This document shows positions 29,191 through 38,533 of a DNA stretch of 64,000 nucleotides, piece by piece (the first letter of the stretch is position 1; every line of letters starts with the position of its first letter). The position numbers and the translations under genes were made by a program. This DNA is from Aquiflexum sp. TKW24L (GTDB lineage Bacteria; Bacteroidota; Bacteroidia; Cytophagales; Cyclobacteriaceae). A model generated the notes under the pieces. That model did not search any database. It was given only the letters and a program-made list of their open reading frames with translations, and had not been told where the DNA came from. Location: positions 1-64,000 of the forward strand of contig NZ_JAMFLG010000017.1 in the NCBI RefSeq assembly GCF_023502205.1. The letters are read 5' to 3'.

Positions 29191-29748
29191 AGGTTATGGT
29201 TTATTATTAATGATTTTTATCCGTAATCGATTGCAAAAGATAATTTCTTTTTTTAACCGAATTATTTTCAAATATAATGTTTTAAGCTAATCTCAATACT
29301 GTTTTCGAATATTTATCCCAAAGGTCAGAACCAATCTTCTCCAACCGATTTTTTCAAAAATCAATCTAATGCCTATCAATTTAATTTTTGGCCAAAAAAC
29401 TTCTAACCTTGCAACATCGCAAAATGGAGAATAGCCCCCATTCCCCAAAAAAGGGATAGCAAAAAAACATATTTTATCTAACATTGAACCATCTGTTTGC
29501 TCCAAGCGAAAAATTTATTGATAACCAATGTCTTAAAAATCAAATTTTCCATCTCCTGAACCTGGCTCAGGATTTTTGGAAAGAAATTTGTACAGAGAAT
29601 ATGATATTTGTCAGGTTTTATTGTTGCGGGGTGCCAAAGAATAATTATTAAAAATCTCATCTCCTTCAAAAGCTTCACCATAACGATAGATTCCAAGGCT
29701 TCTTATTTAAAAATATTGGATGAAAACCATCACGCTACCCACAGACTA
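29191..29748. other. 558-bp divergent gap
   Basis: Apart from the xylose promoter, the stretch is A/T-rich and non-coding. I find no confident promoter for the response regulator gene and no repeat family. Confidence 0.5.
29269..29296 (-). promoter_or_regulatory. promoter of the xylose operon
   Basis: On the minus strand TTG (29296-29294), 17 nt, then TATATTTG (29276-29269), a perfect -7 box. Transcription would start near 29262, giving a leader of about 70 nt. No obvious operator is seen. Confidence 0.65.
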
Positions 29749-30777
29749 ATGATAAAGGATAAAAAGAAACATCAGATTTTGCTCGTAGAGGATAACTATG
29801 GGGATTTTGTCTTAGTGGAAGAATATTTGGAGGAAATGATTGCTGAACCGGTCATCATCAGAATGGAGAATTACAGGGAAGCCAAAGAGATTTTAACCGA
29901 GAAAAAAACAAAGTTTGATGTCATCCTCCTGGACTTAACGCTCCCCGACAAAAGTGGCTTACAACTTGTCGGCGAAATGATTTCTATAGCAGAGAATACC
30001 CCGATTATCGTACTTACAGGCTATGCCGATGCCAATTTCGCCATCAAATCTCTCTCGATGGGAATTTCAGATTACCTACTCAAAGATGATTTGAGTCCTA
30101 CCATTCTCTTCAAAAGTATAATCTACAATATCGAGAGAAATAAGAATTTTGTCCGATTACAGGAATCCGAACAAAGATATGTGGACCTTTTTCAACTTAG
30201 CCCGCAGCCTATGTGGGTTTTTGATGTGAATACCTTAGATTTTCTGAATGTAAACCAAGCTGCGATTGTGCATTATGGATATAGCGAGGAGGAATTTATG
30301 CATATGACAGTCCGGGACATCCGGCCAAAGGAGGAATTAGAGTATTTAGATAATCTTATGGATTCTGTCCGCAAAGAAAACCCAAAATACCTCAGGGTAA
30401 TTGTGAATCACCTCAAAAAAGATGGGACTTTGATAAGGGTCGAAATCCATTCCAATGCCATTGTTTTTCAGGGAAGAAGATGTAGACTTATATTGGCAAA
30501 TGACATTACCGCCAAGCTCAAATACCTTGAGGCCATTGAAGCACAAAATGAAAAACTCAGAGACATAGCCTGGATGCAATCCCATATCCTGCGGGCTCCT
30601 CTTTCGAGAATGATGGGCATTATTGATTTGATTCAAAGAGAGAATTTGAATGAATTAGAATCTAAGGAATTTATGGGGCATCTGATAAATTCGGCAAAAG
30701 AGTTGGACGTAATCATCAAAGATGTGGTAGAAAAGGCACAGCAGATTACCATACAAGATCAGATAAGACCAAAATAA
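29749..30777 (+). CDS. response regulator-PAS protein with a DHp-like end but no ATPase domain
   Basis: This is a 342-residue cytoplasmic protein. The receiver domain (about 8-130) has acidic residues VEDN at 13-16, the phospho-acceptor Asp62 (LLDLTLPD), Thr90 and Lys112. A PAS domain covers about 138-255. The last 70 residues contain SHILRAPLSRM with His279 in an H-box-like helix pair, but the protein stops before any HATPase domain. The ATG at 29749 is preferred to an upstream TTG frame because the receiver fold begins there. It may relay phosphate or dimerise with another kinase. No partner is encoded nearby. Confidence 0.82.
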   Translation: MIKDKKKHQILLVEDNYGDFVLVEEYLEEMIAEPVIIRMENYREAKEILTEKKTKFDVILLDLTLPDKSGLQLVGEMISIAENTPIIVLTGYADANFAIKSLSMGISDYLLKDDLSPTILFKSIIYNIERNKNFVRLQESEQRYVDLFQLSPQPMWVFDVNTLDFLNVNQAAIVHYGYSEEEFMHMTVRDIRPKEELEYLDNLMDSVRKENPKYLRVIVNHLKKDGTLIRVEIHSNAIVFQGRRCRLILANDITAKLKYLEAIEAQNEKLRDIAWMQSHILRAPLSRMMGIIDLIQRENLNELESKEFMGHLINSAKELDVIIKDVVEKAQQITIQDQIRPK

Positions 30778-31034
30778 ATTTTTCCATTACTTTTTTATTT
30801 GTTAGCGAATTAGGTTCCAGGCCTAGCCCGATTTTTTATTCAAAGGTGAGAATCAAATCAATTTTTAAATGGAACCTTCCGGAAAGGTTTGAGGATTCTG
30901 GTTTGAAATTTCTACAAAAAGACATTACTATCCACATTTTTTCTTATATTTTATTTTATAAATTATAATACAGGTTATATTTATATAGTCCACCTGCCAC
31001 AACTTTTTAAATTGTTGACTAAACCCAAAATAAC

Positions 31035-32549
31035 ATGAAAGATTCACAAAAAATCAACATTATCGGTGGAGGTGTCGCAGGTCTTGCAGCAGGTATATAT
31101 GGAAGATTGAACGGTTTCGATGTCACTATTTTTGAAATGGGACAGCGAACCGGAGGAGTCTGCAATTCCTGGGAAATAGCCGGATACAATGTCAACGGTT
31201 CAATCCAATGGCTTGTCGGTTCTGCACCAGGAATCGATTTTTATAAGATGTGGAAAGAATTGGGTGTGTTGGATGATATGGATTTTCATTACCATGACAG
31301 TTTTATTGAATACAAAAACATCCAAGGGGTAGATGTCCATTTTTACACTGATCCCAACAGACTTCAACAACATTTATTGTCGATTTCTCCTGTTGATGCT
31401 AGATTGATTGGAGACTTGATCCATAACATCAAGCTGCTCTCAGAAGCAAATTTAACAATTGGGAGGGCTTTTGATTTGCTGCATGCCGGGAATTGGACCA
31501 AAGTGTTTACGGAAAATATATTTGGTGCAGATGTTTTGGAAAAATACAACCACATGTCTGTGAGGAACTTTGCAAAAAAATTCAAATCAAAGATCATCAA
31601 AAAGGCTTTTGAGAATTTTTGGTCTCCTGACATGTCTATGAGTTTTATGCTATTGCAGCTGAGCTATGCTGCAAACAGAATTGCCGGCTACCCGATTGGA
31701 GGTTCGGGGAGATTCATGGAGCAGCTGACAAAAAGATACACCGACTTAGGAGGCAAATTGGTCCTTGGGCAAAAAGTCACAAAAATTCTCATCGAGAAAA
31801 ATCAGGCGGTAGGGATACAGACTGAAGATTCCATATGCCATTATTCAGATTATGTCATATCGGCATGTGATGGCACAACAGTTTTGCTCAATTTGTTAGA
31901 AAAAAACCGTGCCGATGAGAGGACAATGGATGCTTACCGGACACTGGAGACCTTTCCTTCCCTTGTTTATTTTTCAGCGGGGATCAATAGGACTTTTGAG
32001 GAGGTGGATTCTTCTATCATCGGGCTTAATATCCCATTGGACCGAAAACTCCGTGTCGGCAATTTTAAGCATCAAAGGGTTTCTTTCCAGATCTATAATT
32101 TTGATCCGACAACTTCCCCACTTAGAAAAACCTTGGTCACAGCCATTTTGGATTCGGATTATGAATATTGGAAAAAACTCCATGACCAAGGAGAAAAACC
32201 TTACAGTAAAGAAAAATCAAGAATTGGCAAGGAACTTCTCAAAAACCTGGAACGGGAATTTCCCGGTATCTCAGGTCAGGTTGATTTCATAGATATAGCG
32301 ACTCCCATCACATATGAAAAATGGACCGGAAACCACAATGGAAGTTACAAAGGATGGCTACCAACCCCTGAATCAACAAAAACCAAAATTTCAAGACATT
32401 TCCCATCTCTTAAGCGGTTTTATATGGCCGGACATTGGGTAGCCACAGGAGGGGGATTACCACCGGCAGCGTATTCAGGCAGAGAAGCAATACAGGAAAT
32501 CTGTATTTCAGAGAAAATTTTATTCGAAGCTGATACAATTCTCAAATGA
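31035..32549 (+). CDS. CrtI/phytoene desaturase-like FAD oxidoreductase
   Basis: This is a 504-residue protein beginning with a dinucleotide-binding motif IIGGGVAGLAAGIYGRLNG and the family's RTGGVCNSWEIAGY segment. The C-terminal GHWVATGGGLPPAAYSGREA is the second conserved FAD motif of the COG1233 group (phytoene desaturases, carotenoid isomerases, amine-oxidase-like). No carotenoid gene is nearby, so the substrate is open. It sits 118 bp before the GH67 gene on the same strand; co-transcription is possible but not shown. Confidence 0.8.
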   Translation: MKDSQKINIIGGGVAGLAAGIYGRLNGFDVTIFEMGQRTGGVCNSWEIAGYNVNGSIQWLVGSAPGIDFYKMWKELGVLDDMDFHYHDSFIEYKNIQGVDVHFYTDPNRLQQHLLSISPVDARLIGDLIHNIKLLSEANLTIGRAFDLLHAGNWTKVFTENIFGADVLEKYNHMSVRNFAKKFKSKIIKKAFENFWSPDMSMSFMLLQLSYAANRIAGYPIGGSGRFMEQLTKRYTDLGGKLVLGQKVTKILIEKNQAVGIQTEDSICHYSDYVISACDGTTVLLNLLEKNRADERTMDAYRTLETFPSLVYFSAGINRTFEEVDSSIIGLNIPLDRKLRVGNFKHQRVSFQIYNFDPTTSPLRKTLVTAILDSDYEYWKKLHDQGEKPYSKEKSRIGKELLKNLEREFPGISGQVDFIDIATPITYEKWTGNHNGSYKGWLPTPESTKTKISRHFPSLKRFYMAGHWVATGGGLPPAAYSGREAIQEICISEKILFEADTILK

Positions 32550-32667
32550 TATCTGCTTTCTCCAAAATCAAGGGAATATGAATTCCGTTTATCAATTATG
32601 CCTGACACTTTTCTTTTAATTTTTTTAGCTTTCCACCCAATCTTTCAATCGAACCTATAAACTCAAA

Positions 32668-34815
32668 ATGAAAATTAAAAAATTAACCTTCACCTTATTA
32701 CTAATCCTATTAGTAAGTGTGACCCAAGCCAATGACGGGTATAATCTTTGGCTCCAATATCTACCCTTTGAAAACAAGGCAGTTGGCGATTATTACCGAG
32801 ACTATCTCGAACACATCACCATAGCCGTAGAATCAGCCACCCAATCAGTCATTCAAAAAGAATTTGAGATAGCTTCCGAAGGTTTTTTTGGCCAACGCAT
32901 CTCCCCTATTTTTTCAAAAACTACGGGTTCAAATTTGACTTGGGTGCTCAAAACCGATGACTTACCTGCTGACACCAAAAGCAAACTGGGACCAAAACTC
33001 AATGAAATCACAGATGAAGGCTATTGGCTGAAATCCTTCCAGGGAAAAATCATCATCACCGCAAAAACAGATATTGGGCTATTGTATGGCACTTTTGCTT
33101 TTTTGAAAGCCATACAGACGAGGGAAAAACTGGAAAACCTTGACTTTCTTGAAAATCCAAAAATCCAAAAAAGGCTTTTAAATCATTGGGATAACCTGAA
33201 TAGAACCGTAGAGCGGGGATATGCCGGCTTCAGTATTTGGAATTGGCACCGCCTTCCCATGCACGTCGATCAGCAATACATCGACTATGCCCGTGCAAAT
33301 GCTTCGATCGGCATCAATGGAACCTCGATCATCAATGTCAATTCAAATGCACTTGTACTTACTCCGGAATATTTAGAAAAATATGCCGCTTTGGCTGATG
33401 CTTTCAGGCCTTACGGCATCACCATATACCTGACGGCAAGATTTAATGCCCCAATGATATTAGACAGTTTGCCAACAGCCGATCCTTTAAACCCCGAAGT
33501 ACAAGCTTGGTGGAAAAGAAAGACAGCGGAGATTTATAAGTTTATACCTGATTTTGGAGGATTTTTGGTCAAGGCCGATTCAGAAGGACAGCCCGGTCCA
33601 CACAATTATGGTCGCACCCAAGCCGACGGAGCAAATATGCTCGCGAATGCAGTCAAACCATTTGGTGGGATAGTGATGTGGAGGGCATTTGTTTACAATG
33701 AAAAAACCCCCACCGACAGGATCAAACAAGCATATGACGAATTTAAACCTTTAGATGGAAAATTCAGGGATAATGTCATTGTGCAAGTCAAAAACGGTCC
33801 ACTTGATTTTCAGCCACGTGAGCCATTTCACCCACTTTTTGGAGCGATGCCCAAAACTCCCTTGATGATGGAATTTCAGATTACCAAGGAATATTTGGGC
33901 CAAGACACACATTGGGCAAATCTCGCCACCATGTGGAAAGAGGTGCTCCAATCTGATACTTATGCCAAAGGAAAAGGAAGTACAGTCAGCAAAGTCTTGG
34001 ACGGAAGCCTTCAAGGTTACCAACTAACCGGGATCGCAGGAGTTGCCAATATTGGAACAGACAGAAACTGGACCGGGCATCCGACAGCCCAAGCCGATTG
34101 GTATGCTTTTGGAAAAATAGCTTGGAATCCGGACAGCAATATTGACGATATCGCTGAGGATTGGCTTAAAATGACATTTACCAATGATGCTGAATTCGTA
34201 AACACCTCCTCCGAAATCATGCTCAAATCCCATGAAATTTTGGTAAATTATATGACTCCCTTGGGATTGCACCATATCATGGCTAGAAGCCATCATTGGG
34301 GACCGGGACCTTGGGTGACAGGTGGCGGCAGGGAAGATTGGACAGCTACCTACTATCACAGAGCTTCGGTAGATGGGATAGGGTTTGACCGCACCGATAA
34401 AGGAAGCAATGCTCTGGCGCAATACGCTCCTGAGTGGAAAAAAATCTGGGGCAATGCCGACCAAATCCCATTGGAACAATTGCTCTGGTTTCACAGAGTA
34501 TCTTGGAACAAAAAACTAAAAACCGGGAATACCTTATGGAATGAGATGGCTTTACGCTACCAAAAAGGGGTAGAAGGCGCAAGATGGATGCAATCCCAAT
34601 GGTCAGGCTTGGAGGGAAAAATAGACGAAGAAAGATTCAAACACATCAGTTCTTTTTTGAAAATCCAAGTAGCGGAAGCAGAATGGTGGAGAGACTCTTG
34701 CTTGCTTTATTTTCAGCAATTTTCCAAAATGCCATTTCCCGCCGGTGTTGAAAAACCCAAACACGATTTGGATTATTATGTAAATTTCAAAAGAAACTTT
34801 GTACCAGGCATCTAA
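32668..34815 (+). CDS. alpha-glucuronidase, GH67
   Basis: This is a 715-residue exported enzyme (signal peptide 1-21, ending TQA-N) with the typical GH67 length. Expected catalytic residues are Glu306 (KADSEGQPGP), Asp380 (NGPLDFQPREP) and Glu402 (MMEFQ). It removes 4-O-methyl-glucuronic acid from the non-reducing end of aldouronic acids released by xylanases. The GH10 xylanase gene starts 10 bp downstream, so the two are co-transcribed and form a glucuronoxylan-processing pair. Confidence 0.96.
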   Translation: MKIKKLTFTLLLILLVSVTQANDGYNLWLQYLPFENKAVGDYYRDYLEHITIAVESATQSVIQKEFEIASEGFFGQRISPIFSKTTGSNLTWVLKTDDLPADTKSKLGPKLNEITDEGYWLKSFQGKIIITAKTDIGLLYGTFAFLKAIQTREKLENLDFLENPKIQKRLLNHWDNLNRTVERGYAGFSIWNWHRLPMHVDQQYIDYARANASIGINGTSIINVNSNALVLTPEYLEKYAALADAFRPYGITIYLTARFNAPMILDSLPTADPLNPEVQAWWKRKTAEIYKFIPDFGGFLVKADSEGQPGPHNYGRTQADGANMLANAVKPFGGIVMWRAFVYNEKTPTDRIKQAYDEFKPLDGKFRDNVIVQVKNGPLDFQPREPFHPLFGAMPKTPLMMEFQITKEYLGQDTHWANLATMWKEVLQSDTYAKGKGSTVSKVLDGSLQGYQLTGIAGVANIGTDRNWTGHPTAQADWYAFGKIAWNPDSNIDDIAEDWLKMTFTNDAEFVNTSSEIMLKSHEILVNYMTPLGLHHIMARSHHWGPGPWVTGGGREDWTATYYHRASVDGIGFDRTDKGSNALAQYAPEWKKIWGNADQIPLEQLLWFHRVSWNKKLKTGNTLWNEMALRYQKGVEGARWMQSQWSGLEGKIDEERFKHISSFLKIQVAEAEWWRDSCLLYFQQFSKMPFPAGVEKPKHDLDYYVNFKRNFVPGI

Positions 34816-34825
34816 ATAAAAAACC

Positions 34826-35944
34826 ATGAAAAAACCTATTTTACTTTTATCCGTCTTCCTTCTTCTTTTTCAGGCATCAACCCATGCCCAAGTTGGTATG
34901 AAAGAAGCCTTCGAAGGGTCATTTACAATCGGAGCAGCACTCAATTACCGACAAATCAACGGACAGGAACCAAAAGCCATAACAGTCCTTGAAAAACACT
35001 TCAACAGCATCACTGGTGAAAATCTGATGAAATGGGGACCGATCCACCCAGAACCCGATAAGTATAATTTTGACCCGGTTGACAAGTTTGTGGCATTGGG
35101 CGAGAAGCTCAATGCACAGATCATTGGGCACACCTTGGTCTGGCACAACCAAACACCGAATTGGGTATTCGAAGATGCTGATAAAAATCTCTTAGAGAAA
35201 GATGATCTGCTAAAAAGAATGGAAAACCATATTGAAGCGGTGGTGGGTAGGTACAAAGGAAAAGTGCATGGTTGGGATGTGGTCAATGAAGCCATTTTTG
35301 ATGATGGCAAAATGAGAACTTCCAAATGGTACAATGCGGCAGGAAAAGACTTTATCAAAAGGGCTTTTATTAAGGCCAACCAAATGGATCCTGAGGCAGA
35401 ATTGTATTACAATGATTACAACATGTGGAAACCTGAAAAAAGGAACACTGCCATATTATTGGCAAAAGAGCTCCGCTCTGAAGGTATCAGAATAGACGGT
35501 ATTGGGATGCAGGGACATTATGGATTGGAGTCACCTACCATCGAACAGATTGAAGCTTCCATCGTGGCCATATCTGAAGCGGGATTTTCTGTGATGTTCA
35601 CCGAATTGGACATTGATGTACTTCCAAACCCTGTCAATAGGCACGGGGCAGATATAGATGCCACTTTTGAGTCTGATGAAAAGTATAGCCCCTACAAAGA
35701 TGGACTTCCTGTAGAAATCCAAGAAAAATTGGCGAAGCGGTATGGGGAATTGTTTGCGCTTTTTTTCAAGCATCGAGACAAAATCACAAGGATTACCTTT
35801 TGGGGAATCCATGATGGAGGAAGTTGGCTTAACAACTGGCCCATGCGAGGGAGAACCGCCTATCCCATGCCATTTGATAGAAATTATGATGAAAAATCTG
35901 AGGTGATTAAGGAAATTCTGAAAGTGGCTGAAGTCAAAAAGTAA
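34826..35944 (+). CDS. endo-1,4-beta-xylanase, GH10
   Basis: This is a 372-residue exported single-domain GH10 enzyme (signal peptide 1-21, ending THA-Q). The acid/base Glu155 lies in WDVVNEA and the nucleophile Glu260 in VMFTELDID; HTLVWHNQTP is the standard substrate-binding stretch. It cuts internal beta-1,4-xylosyl bonds. There is no carbohydrate-binding module and no lipobox, so a periplasmic role on imported xylo-oligosaccharides is plausible. It ends at a bidirectional terminator shared with the convergent M56 gene. Confidence 0.97.
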   Translation: MKKPILLLSVFLLLFQASTHAQVGMKEAFEGSFTIGAALNYRQINGQEPKAITVLEKHFNSITGENLMKWGPIHPEPDKYNFDPVDKFVALGEKLNAQIIGHTLVWHNQTPNWVFEDADKNLLEKDDLLKRMENHIEAVVGRYKGKVHGWDVVNEAIFDDGKMRTSKWYNAAGKDFIKRAFIKANQMDPEAELYYNDYNMWKPEKRNTAILLAKELRSEGIRIDGIGMQGHYGLESPTIEQIEASIVAISEAGFSVMFTELDIDVLPNPVNRHGADIDATFESDEKYSPYKDGLPVEIQEKLAKRYGELFALFFKHRDKITRITFWGIHDGGSWLNNWPMRGRTAYPMPFDRNYDEKSEVIKEILKVAEVKK

Positions 35945-35986
35945 AATGCCTGAAATTCAATAGATCTAGTTTCAATTGAAATAAAA

Positions 35987-36023
35987 GAAATGGTGGTTAT
36001 TCATTTGAAACCACCACCATTTC
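35987..36023. terminator. bidirectional terminator between GH10 and the M56 gene
   Basis: GAAATGGTGGTT (35987-35998) pairs with AACCACC-ACC-ATTTC (36009-36023) with a three-base bulge. T-rich tracts follow on both strands. The right arm is the last codons (Met-Val-Val-Val) of the M56 gene. Confidence 0.7.
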
Positions 36024-37685
36024 CTTTTTCCCATTTCTAATTACATTGATTCCAAAACTTTTTCGGATGTCCATAATGGCATTCTTTTTTGGATAGTTTT
36101 CAAATTCATAGGTTAACATGGATTCTAATGCCCTATTAAGATAATTTGCAGGGTAATATTGATCCAATTCACCGTTGGGAAGTAAAAGGATATATTTGAT
36201 ATAATAAGGAACTTCAGCTTCATTTCCATCAGGATATCCGGCAGTAATGGTATGGATCTTTTTCCTGGCCAAAATATATTTCTCCTGGTAATGGTCGTGA
36301 GTTGTTAATTTCAAACTGAACTTTTCCTTTTTCAAAAATTTCTTTTTTTCAGTTCCCCTTACCTCAAATAAGGCAAAGTCACTAGGAGAAAATTTTTCTA
36401 GTGATGGTCTTTCAATTTGGTTTCCATCAACAGTTACTTCCAGATTTTTAGTGTTTAGCCAATTTTGCCATGTTTCTAAGTTTACATGCTTTTTTTCTGG
36501 TGGAGAAGAAAAGTTAATTCTAATTAAAACACTGTCTTTAGCATTTTGAAGTTTATAAAAAGTTTCTATCACATCATCTTCCAAAAAAGGAAATTCGGTA
36601 AGCTTCTCTTTTTCTTCTTGACTCAATTGATCATATGCTGCTTTTGCACCTTTGATGTCTAATTTTTCAAGTTCAAGGATATACTTAGACTCCTTACTTA
36701 AAGCCTCATTGATATAGCTTTCAAAATCCTTCACTAAGAAATCAGGGAAAATTGATGTCTTGTTTTGGTTGGCCGCGGATTGGCTAAAGGCAGCCCCTAA
36801 GAAAACCATTACCGGAATCAATCCTACTTTGAGCAGCAGGGACCGACGTTTTGAAGTAGTTTTTCTCATCATGATCAGCCTGTTTTTTGTTACTGAATAA
36901 TTGATCGGGCTACTGAGATTATAGACAAATTCCTCTCCCAGCACTTTCGAAATCAACAACTTTTGATATTGCAATACATCATTGGTACCTGCGATCACTT
37001 CCCTATCGGCCAAAAACTCATGGTTGAGCTGTATGGCCTTTTTATAAAAATAAAACACCGGATTAACCCAAAAAACTATTTTCAAGAGTTCTACATAGAG
37101 GATATCTACGCTGTGTTTTTCAAGTATGTGGGTCAATTCATGCTGAAGAATCCCCGGTTCAAGTCCCTGTCCACAATAGGTTTTTTGATTTACAAAAAGA
37201 TAATTCAAAAAAGTGAAAGGCATGATTTCCAGATCAAGGAGAACCAACTTATACTTCTCTTTGCTGATGACCACACCGTTTTTGATCAGTTTCTTTAAGC
37301 CGAGGATTTGAATCATGAACCTTACCAAAAAAAACAATACTCCCACCATGTAAACCAAACCCAAAACTTCATACCACCCTACCCCACTGAATACTTCTTG
37401 CTGTATATTACTTTGTAGATCCAAAACCGGAACGACTTCATTTGATGACTGAATGCCGTTGTTTAAAATGACATGTTGAATTTCAGCAATTGGGTATTGC
37501 TCAGAAGAGCGTAAAGGAGGAAAAAAAGATGGCAAGGAAATGAAAGGAACAAACAGAGAAAAAGCCAAACTCACCAAGAGGAAATACCTATTGAAGACAA
37601 ACATATTCTCCTTTCTCAATACCAAATGGTAAATCAAAAGCAGAAGAGAAAGACAAATACCGGAATTGAGGAGATAAGAAATCAT
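35997..37685 (-). CDS. M56-family (BlaR1-like) membrane metallopeptidase
   Basis: This is a 562-residue membrane protein. About four helices (near 5-22, 34-52, 103-122 and 284-302) frame a cytoplasmic zinc protease domain with HELTH at 182-186 and the third ligand in NHEFLAD at 221-227. The 260-residue periplasmic C-terminus is not a penicillin-binding domain and matches nothing I recognise. M56 sensors cleave their partner BlaI-type repressor upon signal. Its start overlaps the BlaI stop by four bases (ATGA), so the two form a sensor-repressor unit. Confidence 0.88.
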   Translation of the reverse strand: MISYLLNSGICLSLLLLIYHLVLRKENMFVFNRYFLLVSLAFSLFVPFISLPSFFPPLRSSEQYPIAEIQHVILNNGIQSSNEVVPVLDLQSNIQQEVFSGVGWYEVLGLVYMVGVLFFLVRFMIQILGLKKLIKNGVVISKEKYKLVLLDLEIMPFTFLNYLFVNQKTYCGQGLEPGILQHELTHILEKHSVDILYVELLKIVFWVNPVFYFYKKAIQLNHEFLADREVIAGTNDVLQYQKLLISKVLGEEFVYNLSSPINYSVTKNRLIMMRKTTSKRRSLLLKVGLIPVMVFLGAAFSQSAANQNKTSIFPDFLVKDFESYINEALSKESKYILELEKLDIKGAKAAYDQLSQEEKEKLTEFPFLEDDVIETFYKLQNAKDSVLIRINFSSPPEKKHVNLETWQNWLNTKNLEVTVDGNQIERPSLEKFSPSDFALFEVRGTEKKKFLKKEKFSLKLTTHDHYQEKYILARKKIHTITAGYPDGNEAEVPYYIKYILLLPNGELDQYYPANYLNRALESMLTYEFENYPKKNAIMDIRKSFGINVIRNGKKEMVVVSNE

Positions 37686-38053
37686 ATCGATTTGGATTTA
37701 AGTTGATCTTCAATGATTTTTTTCAAAGACTCCAATTCTTTTTGGGACATGTCGCTCTCTTGGGTAAAAAATGAAGCAAATTGGGAAGGAGAATCGTTGA
37801 AAAAGTTTTTCACCAACTCATTTACTTTTAACGAAAAATAGGTCTTTTTTTGAATCAGAGCATAATATTCTCTTGAATTTCCATAAACAGTATAACCTAT
37901 TGCGCCTTTATCTGACAGTCTTTTGAGAAGAGTGGCCACGGTAGTTACAGCAGGCTTTGGCTCAGGGAAGGCTTCCAAAAGGTCCTTCATAAATGCTTTT
38001 CCTTTCATCCAAATTACATTCATCAATTGTTCTTCACCGTTGGATAAGTTCAT
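37682..38053 (-). CDS. BlaI/MecI/CopY-family transcriptional repressor
   Basis: This is a 123-residue winged-helix repressor (Penicillinase_R family): LSNGEEQLMNVIWMKG start, recognition region AVTTVATLLKRLSDKGAIGY, and a C-terminal dimerisation helix. Such proteins bind TACA/TGTA-like or A/T-rich dyads and are inactivated by an M56 protease, encoded here by the overlapping next gene. No beta-lactamase is in the window, so the target genes beyond self-regulation are unknown. Confidence 0.93.
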   Translation of the reverse strand: MNLSNGEEQLMNVIWMKGKAFMKDLLEAFPEPKPAVTTVATLLKRLSDKGAIGYTVYGNSREYYALIQKKTYFSLKVNELVKNFFNDSPSQFASFFTQESDMSQKELESLKKIIEDQLKSKSI

Positions 38054-38079
38054 CTTCTATATATCTAGAGGTTACTCTA

Positions 38080-38109
38080 CAAATATAGAATAAAAAATAT
38101 ATTCTCCAA
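38080..38109 (-). promoter_or_regulatory. blaI-M56 promoter with an embedded dyad operator candidate
   Basis: On the minus strand TTG (38109-38107), 19 nt, then TATATTTG (38087-38080): a perfect consensus. The spacer holds a dyad, AGAATA (38087-38092) and TATTCT (38100-38105), placed exactly where a repressor would block polymerase. Autoregulation by BlaI is inferred. Confidence 0.6.
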
Positions 38110-38533
38110 TCTAAAGATTGATCTTTATACAACTCCAATTAATTGGATCATAAATTAAATTCTAAATTATAAATAGCACCATAAATACCTATCCCAAAAA
38201 CAGTAAATAATTCTTTTCATTCTTGAATTAATCAAATAAAATATTGATAATTGGATAACATTGAGCTTAAATCCATTTTTCCGATGATGAATAAAATCAC
38301 ATTATTAGACGCCTTTTTTTGAAGACCAAATCAAGAATTTAGGAAAGACAGGAATGAAAATGAAAGGATAAACTCTTCGGGAAAAAAATAAGCCAATAAA
38401 AACGCCAGTTATTGAAAATTCAACTACTCCTTCACACGGAGTGATATTAATCCATTGGAATTATAATTAGACGTTTGGTTACACCTATTGATCTTTAAGA
38501 AAATACCACTTGTTTCCACTTAATTGATTTGAT
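38110..38533. other. non-coding part of the gap between blaI and the 38534 gene
   Basis: A/T-rich, with no reading frame of interest and no repeat I recognise. A promoter for the 38534-40230 pair should be here but I cannot name one confidently. Confidence 0.5.

Noticed and set aside
36000-38053. Beta-lactam resistance operon
   Set aside because: BlaI and M56 families are present, but there is no beta-lactamase or penicillin-binding sensor domain.
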